From assembly GCA_037179515.1 (NCBI GenBank), contig JAXCGZ010016997.1, positions 162,501-172,500 on the forward strand: 10,000 bases of DNA. Direction: 5' to 3'. Shown piece after piece: positions 1 through 7,345 of this stretch. Source of the stretch: Halocaridina rubra. Its lineage: Eukaryota; Arthropoda; Malacostraca; Decapoda; Atyidae. The translations under genes were made by a program, and so were the position numbers. The notes under the pieces were generated by a model. That model was not told the DNA's origin and did not search any database. It saw nothing but the letters and a program-made list of their open reading frames with translations. How positions within the stretch are numbered: the stretch's first letter is position 1; every line of letters starts with the position of its first letter.

Positions 1-1383
1 CTAAGTATCATATTTAAGGAGTCACTGGAGTCGGGGGAGATTCCAAGATGCTGGAAACAAGCAAATGTGATACCTATCTTCAAAAAGGGAAGGAGGGATA
101 CGGCTCTGAACTATAGACCAGTTTCCTTGACAAGCATAGTTTGCAAAGTTATGGAGAAACTACTAAGGAAACATATCTCTCTTCACTTGGAATCCTTCAA
201 CTTTTTGTCAGTGAGGCAACATGGCTTCAGAGAAAGTAGAACAACAGTAACAAACTTATTAGAATTTTATGATGAGGTAAGCCAAATCTTACAGGAAAAA
301 GAGGGCTGGGCATATTGCATATTCCTAGACTTCCAGAAAGCATTTGACAGTGTTCCACATGGGAGACTTATTAGGAAGCTGCAATCAATGGCTAGAATAG
401 GTGGAAATGTTTTAGAATGGATAAAAACTTACCTAGAAGGAAGGGAACAGAGGGTTAGAGTAAGACACTCAGTGTCTGAATGGAGAAGAGTTAGTAGTGG
501 AGTTCTACAGGGTTCAGTTTTAGGGCCACTTTTGTTCCTTGTATATGTAAGTGACCTACCAGAGTCTGTAAATTCATTCATGAATATGTTTGCAGATGAT
601 GCAATGATTGTGAAGAAAGTAAAAAACGAGAACAATGGTAGAGAACTTCAGGAGGATCTAAATAATCTGCATGAGTGGTCAGAAAAATGGCTAATGAAAT
701 TCAATACTTCAAAATGTAAGGTAATGAGAATGGGTACAAGTGCAAGAAGGCCCAAGCCTGACTACTCGGTGGCTGGAGTACAACTTCAAGAGACAGAAAA
801 TGAGAGAGATCTAGGAGTAAACATACTGGCAGATTTGTCTCCAGAAATACATATAAATGGCATAGTAAGGGCAGCATATGCATTCTTATCAAATGTAAGG
901 GTAGCCTTCAGGCACATGGAGAAGGAAATGTTCAGAAATATTTATGTAACCCATGTGAGGCCAAAACTCGAATATGCAGCCCCCTTTTGGAATCCGCACT
1001 TGAAAAAGCACATAGCTAAGCTTGAAAAAGTTCAAAGACATGCCACGAAACTGGTGCCAGAAATACGCAATCTCAGTTATGATGAGAGGCTGAGGGAATT
1101 AGACTTACCATCACTCGAAGCTAGAAGAGTGAGGGGGGATATGGTGACAGTCTTTAAATTCCTTCATGGTTATGATAGAGTGGATAGGGATCGATATTTT
1201 GATATGGCTGGCTCTAGAACTAGAGGTCATAGTTTGAAGCTTCGTAAGAAAACTTCTTTGCAGGATGTAAGGAAATACTTTTTCAGTGTAAGAGTAGTTG
1301 ATAATTGGAATTCGCTAAGCGAGGAGGTAGTTAATGCTATCTCAATCCATAGTTTTAAGGACAGGTATGATATGTATGACTAA
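1..1383 (+). CDS. LINE reverse transcriptase, C-terminal 460 residues (partial at 5' end)
   Basis: The frame is already open at base 1, so no start codon belongs to this fragment; the GTG at 67 is an internal Val. Over 460 codons there is no stop. Motifs in order: NYRPVSLTS near residue 38, HGFRE near residue 76, motif A LDFQKAFD (first catalytic Asp at 328-330), motif B as GVLQGSVLGPLLF, and motif C FADDA (Asp pair at 595-600). The usual LINE C-terminal region follows, with VRPKLEYAAPFWNP and a final SFKDRYD segment. No RNase H domain is visible. The other copies with this position intact read GVPQGS in motif B, so copy 1 has a Pro-to-Leu change (CCA to CTA) in a strongly conserved turn that could impair the enzyme. 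The endonuclease would lie outside the window, so intactness of the whole ORF is unknown. Confidence 0.9.
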   Translation, partial: LSIIFKESLESGEIPRCWKQANVIPIFKKGRRDTALNYRPVSLTSIVCKVMEKLLRKHISLHLESFNFLSVRQHGFRESRTTVTNLLEFYDEVSQILQEKEGWAYCIFLDFQKAFDSVPHGRLIRKLQSMARIGGNVLEWIKTYLEGREQRVRVRHSVSEWRRVSSGVLQGSVLGPLLFLVYVSDLPESVNSFMNMFADDAMIVKKVKNENNGRELQEDLNNLHEWSEKWLMKFNTSKCKVMRMGTSARRPKPDYSVAGVQLQETENERDLGVNILADLSPEIHINGIVRAAYAFLSNVRVAFRHMEKEMFRNIYVTHVRPKLEYAAPFWNPHLKKHIAKLEKVQRHATKLVPEIRNLSYDERLRELDLPSLEARRVRGDMVTVFKFLHGYDRVDRDRYFDMAGSRTRGHSLKLRKKTSLQDVRKYFFSVRVVDNWNSLSEEVVNAISIHSFKDRYDMYD

Positions 1384-1407
1384 GTATAAAATGGAACCGA
1401 TGAGGAG

Positions 1408-1440
1408 ACGGGAAGATACGAGCTTTGGGCTCTTTCCCGT
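1408..1440 (+). other. 3' UTR stem-loop of LINE copy 1
   Basis: The outer arms ACGGGAA and TTCCCGT pair perfectly. The inner arms GAGC and GCTC pair around a five-base TTTGG loop, with GATAC as a one-sided bulge. The structure sits just before the terminal 14-mers. The same 33-nt structure is in all four copies. A 3' stem-loop recognised by the reverse transcriptase is established for L2-like LINEs such as eel UnaL2; the same role here is inferred. Confidence 0.7.
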
Positions 1441-1446
1441 AAACAA

Positions 1447-1470
1447 AATTAGGTAATCACAATTAGGTAA

Positions 1471-1474
<4 letters not shown>
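1447..1474 (+). repeat. Terminal tandem repeat of LINE copy 1, 2 x AATTAGGTAATCAC
   Basis: Two perfect, adjacent 14-mers end the element. Copy 3 also has two, while copies 2 and 4 have one. Variable numbers of a short 3' unit are typical of CR1/L2-type elements that end in repeats rather than poly(A). Confidence 0.85.

Positions 1475-1501
<27 letters not shown>
1472..1501. repeat. (CA)n microsatellite linking LINE copies 1 and 2
   Basis: About 15 CA units begin inside the last CAC of the terminal 14-mer and end where copy 2 sequence starts. There is no other DNA between the two LINE copies. Confidence 0.95.
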
Positions 1502-1502
<1 letters not shown>

Positions 1503-1503
<1 letters not shown>

Positions 1504-2974
1504 CTGATGAAGTTAGATGTTCATAAAGCTACAGGTCATGATGACATATCCCCTCATGTACTTAAAAAATGCGCAAACTCAATGTCAGTGGCACTAAGTA
1601 TCATATTTAAAAAGTCACTGGAGTCAGGGGAGATTCCAAGATGCTGGAAACAAGCAAACGTGATACCTATCTTCAAAAAGGGAAGGAGGGATACGGCTCT
1701 GAACTATAGACCAATTTCCTTGACCAGCATAGTTTGCAAAGTTATGGAGAAACTGCTAAGGAAACATATCTCTCTTCACTTGGAATCCTTCAACTTTTTG
1801 TCAGTGAGCAACATGGCTTCAGAGAAGGTAGATCATCAGTAACAAACTTATTAGAATTTTATGATGAGGTAATCCGAATCTTACAGGAAAGAGAGGGCTG
1901 GGCATATTGCATATTCCTCGACTTCCAGAAAGCGTTTGACAGTGTTCCACATGGGAGACTTATTAGGAAGCTGCAATCAATGGCTAGAATAGGTGGAAAT
2001 GTTTTAGAATGGATAAAAACTTACTTAGAAGGAAGGGAACAGAGGGTTAGAGTAAGACACTCAGTGTCTGAATGGAGAAGAGTTAGTAGTCGAGTTAAAT
2101 AGGGTTCAGTTTTAGGGCCACTTTTGTTCCTTGTATATGTAAATGACCTACCAGAGTCTGTAAATTCATTCATGAATATGTTTGCAGATGATGCAACGAT
2201 TGTAAAGAAAGTAGGAAACGAGAACAATGGTAGAGAACTTCAGGAAGATCTAAATAATCTGCACGAGTGGTCATAAAAGTGTCTAATGAAATTCAATACT
2301 TCAAAATGTAAGGTAATGAGAATGGATACAAGTGCAAGAAGGTCCAAGCTTGACTACTCGGTGGCTGGAGTACAGCTTCAAGAGACAGAAAATGAGAGGG
2401 ATCTAGGAGTAAACATACTAGCAGATTTGTCTCCAGAAATACATATAAATGGCATAGTAAGGGCAGCATATGCCTTCTTATCAAATGTAAGGGTAGCCTT
2501 CAGGCACATGGACAAGGAAATGTTCAGAAATACTTATGTAACCTATGTGAGGTCAAAACTCGAATATGCACCCCCCTTTTGGAATCCGCACTTGAAAAAG
2601 CACATAGCTAAGCTTGAAAAAGTTCAAAGACATGCCACAAAACTGGTGCCAGAAATACGCAATCTCAGTTATAATGAGAGGCTGAGGGAATTAGACTTAC
2701 CATCACTCGAAGCTTGAAGATTGAGGGGGACATGGTGACAGTCTTTAAATTCCTTCATGGTTATGATAGAGTAGATAGGGATCGATATTTTGATATGGCA
2801 GGCGCTAGAACTAGAGGTCATAGTTTGAAGCTTCGTAAGAAAACATCTTTGCAGGATTTAAGGAAATACTTTTTCAGTGTAAGAGTAGTTGATAATTGGA
2901 ATTCGCTAAGCGAAGAGGTAGTTAATGCTATCTCAATCAATAGTTTTAAGGACAGGTATGATAAGTATCACTAA
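1503..2974 (+). pseudogene. Broken LINE reverse transcriptase, copy 2
   Basis: Five lesions are visible against copies 1, 3 and 4. One G is missing near 1808 in the stretch before HGFRE, a frameshift. TAG at 2100-2102 replaces the Gln of the GVPQG motif, in a cluster of changes (GGA GTT CCA CAG region to CGA GTT AAA TAG). TAA at 2274-2276 replaces the Glu of HEWSEKW. TGA at 2715-2717 replaces Arg after LPSLEA. One G is missing in the G-run near 2728, a second frameshift. Motif A and the FADDA motif C can still be recognised in their fragments, and the C-terminal frame reaches the family stop at 2972-2974. It cannot make a working enzyme. Confidence 0.92.
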
Positions 2975-2998
2975 GTAGAAAATGGAAGCGATCAGGAG

Positions 2999-3031
2999 AC
3001 GGGAAGATACGTGCTTTGGGCTCTTTCTTGT
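2999..3031 (+). other. 3' UTR stem-loop of LINE copy 2, diverged but pairable
   Basis: The left arm is ACGGGAA as in the other copies, and the right arm is TTCTTGT instead of TTCCCGT. Two C-to-T changes turn two G-C pairs into G-U wobble pairs in RNA, so the outer stem is still possible. The inner stem has GTGC instead of GAGC and so contains one mismatch. Confidence 0.6.
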
Positions 3032-3037
3032 AAGCAC

Positions 3038-3047
3038 AATTAGGTAA

Positions 3048-3051
<4 letters not shown>
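3038..3051 (+). repeat. Terminal 14-mer of LINE copy 2, single AATTAGGTAATCAC
   Basis: A single unit, identical to those of copies 1 and 3, is followed at once by (CA)n. Confidence 0.85.

Positions 3052-3117
<66 letters not shown>
3049..3117. repeat. (CA)n microsatellite linking LINE copies 2 and 3
   Basis: A 69-bp uninterrupted CA tract runs from the CAC end of copy 2 to the truncated 5' end of copy 3. Its last AC also matches the LINE sequence (ACTTACTTAGAAGG), so the exact junction is ambiguous by two bases. Confidence 0.96.
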
Positions 3118-3118
<1 letters not shown>

Positions 3119-3119
<1 letters not shown>

Positions 3120-4071
3120 ACTTAGAAGGAAGGGAACAGAAGGTTAGAGTAAGACACTCAGTGTCTGAATGGAGAAGAGTTAGTAGCGGAGTTCCACAGG
3201 GTTCAGTTTTAGGGCCACTTTTGTTCCTTGTATATGTAAATGACCTACCAGAGTCTCTAAATTCATGCATGAATATGTTTGCAGATGATGCAAAGATTGT
3301 GAAGAAAGTAAAAAACGAGAACAATGGTAGAGAACTTCAGGAGGATCTAAATAATCTGCATGAGTGGTCAGAAAAGTGGCTAATGAAATTCAATATTTCA
3401 AAATGTAAGGTAATGAGAATGGTACAAGTGCAAGAAGGCCCAAGCTTGACTACTCGGTGGCTGGAGTACAACTTCAAGAGACAGAAAATGAGAGAGATCT
3501 AGGAGTAAACATACTGGCAGATTTGTCTCCAGAAATACATATAAATGGCATAGTAAGGGCAGCATATGCATTCTTATCAAATGTAAGGGTAGCCTTCAGG
3601 CACATGGACAAGGAAATGTTCAGAAATATTTATGTAACCTATGTGAGGCCAAAACTCGAATATGCAGCCCCCTTTTGGAATCCGCACTTGAAAAAGCACA
3701 TAGCTAAGCTTGAAAAAGTTCAAAGACATGCCACGAAACTGGTGCCAGAAATACGCAATCTCAGTTATGATGAGAGGCTGAGGGAATTAGACTTACCATC
3801 ACTCGAAGCTAGAAGAGTGAGGGGGGATATGGTGACAGTCTTTAAATTCCTTCATGGTTATGATAGAGTGGATAGGGATCGATTTTTTGATATGGCTGGC
3901 TCTAGAACTAGAGGTCATAGTTTGAAGCTTCGTAAGAAAACTTCTTTGCAGGATGTAAGGAAATACTTTTTCAGTGTAAGAGTAGTTGATAATTGGAATT
4001 GGCTAAGCGAGGAGGTAGTTAATGCTATCTCAATCCATAGTTTTAAGGACAGGTATGATAAGTATGACTAA
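3119..4071 (+). pseudogene. 5'-truncated LINE reverse transcriptase with one frameshift, copy 3
   Basis: The frame is open from 3119 through motif B (GVPQGSVLGPLLF, consensus form) and motif C FADDA. It is lost near 3421, where other copies have ATGGGTACA and this one ATGGTACA, one G short. The correct frame resumes in the +1 register and stays open through VAGVQLQETENERD, VRPKLEYAAPFWNP and the C-terminal segment to the TAA at 4069-4071. The endonuclease, the N-terminal reverse transcriptase and motif A are absent because of truncation. It shares NWNWLSEE with copy 4, where copies 1 and 2 read NWNSLSEE, which hints at subfamilies. Confidence 0.92.
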
Positions 4072-4095
4072 GTATAAAATGGAACCGATGAGGAG

Positions 4096-4128
4096 ACGGG
4101 AAGATACGAGCTTTGGGCTCTTTCCCGT
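4096..4128 (+). other. 3' UTR stem-loop of LINE copy 3
   Basis: Identical in sequence to the stem-loop of copy 1, with perfect outer (ACGGGAA/TTCCCGT) and inner (GAGC/GCTC) pairing. Confidence 0.7.
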
Positions 4129-4134
4129 AAACAC

Positions 4135-4159
4135 AATTAGGTAATCACAATTAGGTAAT

Positions 4160-4162
<3 letters not shown>
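4135..4162 (+). repeat. Terminal tandem repeat of LINE copy 3, 2 x AATTAGGTAATCAC
   Basis: Two adjacent perfect 14-mers, as in copy 1. Confidence 0.85.
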
Positions 4163-5321
<1,159 letters not shown>

Positions 5322-5474
5322 TTCGGGGCCTAGTACTGCCTTGTTTCTGAGCCTGTCCTTTTCCTTTATTGTGTCACCCTCAGATGGCGATGATGTGTAT
5401 GAGTATACATGTATGCATGTATGCATGCACATCGGTGGAACACACTAATAACTTTTTTTGCTGAAATGAATACC

Positions 5475-5687
<213 letters not shown>

Positions 5688-5869
5688 ATATATATAGGTA
5701 CATGTGCATGCATGTATATATATATTTATATGTACCTACTTTTTACTCTAACCTGAAAATTGTCATACTATATCTGCTTCAAACTGTCTGTAGTGCTTCT
5801 GTGGTAAAGTGGAGATTTAACTTAAATGATACCATTCAACAAGGGCTATTGAAAAATATTGTTGCAAAT

Positions 5870-5968
5870 ATTACTCTTAATCAATAATCGCAGAGTCCTC
5901 TTCTGCCTTAATACATGTAAACCATAATATATTACTCTTAATTATTAATCGCAGACTGCTCTTCTGCC
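5870..5968 (+). repeat. Pair of direct repeats (38 bp each, 61-bp period) inside the left arm
   Basis: The units 5870-5907 and 5931-5968 both read ATTACTCTTAAT, then AATCGCAGA, then CTCTTCTGCC. The same pair is found inverted in the right arm at 6223-6258 and 6283-6320, so this duplication is older than the inverted repeat. Confidence 0.8.
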
Positions 5969-6012
5969 ATCAATCAATTGTTACACTATATTTTATTCTT
6001 AATTACTTGCTA

Positions 6013-6181
6013 GGATATGTAAGATGAAATGCAAATTATATTAGTTTCTTTTATTCAGATACTACATGGGGACGTGCACATTGGCACTCCCAGTGATATT
6101 GCAGTTGTTAAGCATTACAGTCTATATTTGGTCATGTATAAATCAAATATTAATAGAAATTACAATTCATTTTAAATATTA
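6013..6181. other. Spacer (loop) between the inverted-repeat arms
   Basis: 169 bp of AT-rich sequence without pairing between its halves, without an ORF of note and without microsatellite. The arms end cleanly at TTGCTA (6007-6012) and TAGCAA (6182-6187). Confidence 0.75.
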
Positions 6182-6483
6182 TAGCAAGATAAGAATAAAA
6201 TATAGTGCAATAATTGACTGATGGCATAAGAACACTGCGATTATTAATTTAGAGTAATATATTATGGTTTACATGTATTAATGGCAGAAGAGCACTCTGC
6301 GATTATTGATTAAGAGTAATATTTGCAACAGTTATTTTCAATAGCCCTTGTTGAGTGTTATCATTAAAGTTAAATCTCCACTTTACCAAAGAACCACTGC
6401 AGATAATTTGAAGCAGATATAGAATAACAATTTTCATGTTAGAGTAATAAGTAGGTACATATACATAAACATGTATGCACATG

Positions 6484-7071
<588 letters not shown>

Positions 7072-7244
7072 GGTTTTCATTTCAGCAAAAGGGGTTATTA
7101 GTCCTTTCCATCCATAAAGATGGAAATTATGTGTACTCATACACATAATTGTCATCTGAGGGTGACACAACAAAGGAAAGGGACAGGCTAAATAAACAGT
7201 CCCAGCAATGAGAGTTCAGAAAAAGGGCACTGCTATTCCCCGAG

Positions 7245-7268
7245 AAAAAAAAAAAAAAGAAATTACAT
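7245..7268. other. A-run and short link between right arm and LINE copy 4
   Basis: A run of about 14 A is followed by GAAATTACAT up to the LINE 3' end. On the minus strand it reads ATGTAATTTC then poly-T. The A-run is beyond the LINE 3' terminus and in the wrong orientation to be its poly(A) tail. Confidence 0.6.
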
Positions 7269-7282
7269 GTGATTACCTAATT
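7269..7282 (-). repeat. Terminal 14-mer of LINE copy 4
   Basis: On the minus strand this reads AATTAGGTAATCAC, identical to the unit in the other copies, present once and without a following (CA)n tract. Confidence 0.85.
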
Positions 7283-7288
7283 GTGTTT

Positions 7289-7321
7289 ACGGAAAAGAGC
7301 CCAAAGCTCGTATCTTCCCGT
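7289..7321 (-). other. 3' UTR stem-loop of LINE copy 4
   Basis: On the minus strand the outer arms are ACGGGAA and TTTCCGT. One C-to-T change leaves a G-U pair, and the inner GAGC/GCTC stem is intact. Confidence 0.65.
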
Positions 7322-7345
7322 CTCCTCATCGGTTCCATTTTAGAC

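Larger units (their letters stand above)
1..1474 (+). mobile_element. LINE copy 1, 3' part of a CR1/L2/Jockey-type non-LTR retrotransposon (5' side outside window)
   Basis: The element enters from the left edge inside its reverse transcriptase and runs to a complete 3' end: stop codon at 1381-1383, a 3' UTR of about 90 bp, a stem-loop at 1408-1440, and two copies of AATTAGGTAATCAC at 1447-1474. There is no poly(A) tail and no AATAAA signal; a (CA)n tract follows. The same order recurs in three other copies in this window, which fixes the 3' boundary. Class assignment rests on the reverse transcriptase and C-terminal motifs and on the short repeated 3' tail. The exact clade needs a phylogeny. 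Confidence 0.93.
1503..3051 (+). mobile_element. LINE copy 2, 5'-truncated and decayed
   Basis: Similarity to copy 4 starts at about GCTGATG (1503), immediately after (CA)n, at the segment upstream of the reverse transcriptase that reads LDVHKATG in copy 4. All endonuclease sequence is missing. The 3' end is complete: stop at 2972-2974, stem-loop 2999-3031, and one terminal 14-mer at 3038-3051. By eye it is the most diverged of the four copies, in both coding region and 3' UTR, so it may be older or from another subfamily. Confidence 0.92.

Noticed and set aside
429..892. Antisense open frames within the LINE, recurring at the same place in other copies
   Set aside because: They recur only because the LINE copies are similar; they are shadows of the reverse transcriptase frame.
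1384..1391. TATAAAA-like sequence after the stop codon of copy 1, possible promoter
   Set aside because: It is part of the LINE 3' UTR, is altered in copies 2 and 4, and no gene starts downstream.
1447..1474. TTAGG inside the terminal 14-mer, the arthropod telomere motif
   Set aside because: The repeat period is 14 and not 5, and no (TTAGG)n array is present, so telomeric origin or targeting is not supported.
2933..3115. Cys-Val repeat peptide on the minus strand
   Set aside because: It is a translation of (CA)n and the antisense of LINE copy 2.
3049..3117. Regular repeat spacing as a CRISPR-like array
   Set aside because: The repeats are dinucleotide microsatellites without unique spacers, in a eukaryotic context.
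5729..5887. An open frame in the left arm whose protein resembles one from the right arm (6303-6460), including KWRFNLND and QQGLLK, suggesting a conserved gene
   Set aside because: A codon alignment shows roughly 15 base differences, only about three of them synonymous, which is what neutral change gives. The frames extend into microsatellite and have no convincing start, so they reflect arm homology and not a selected protein.
7245..7258. Poly(A) run as a LINE or processed pseudogene tail
   Set aside because: It lies outside the defined LINE 3' end and on the strand where the LINE would need poly-T here; the left arm also has a T-rich stretch at the same relative place.
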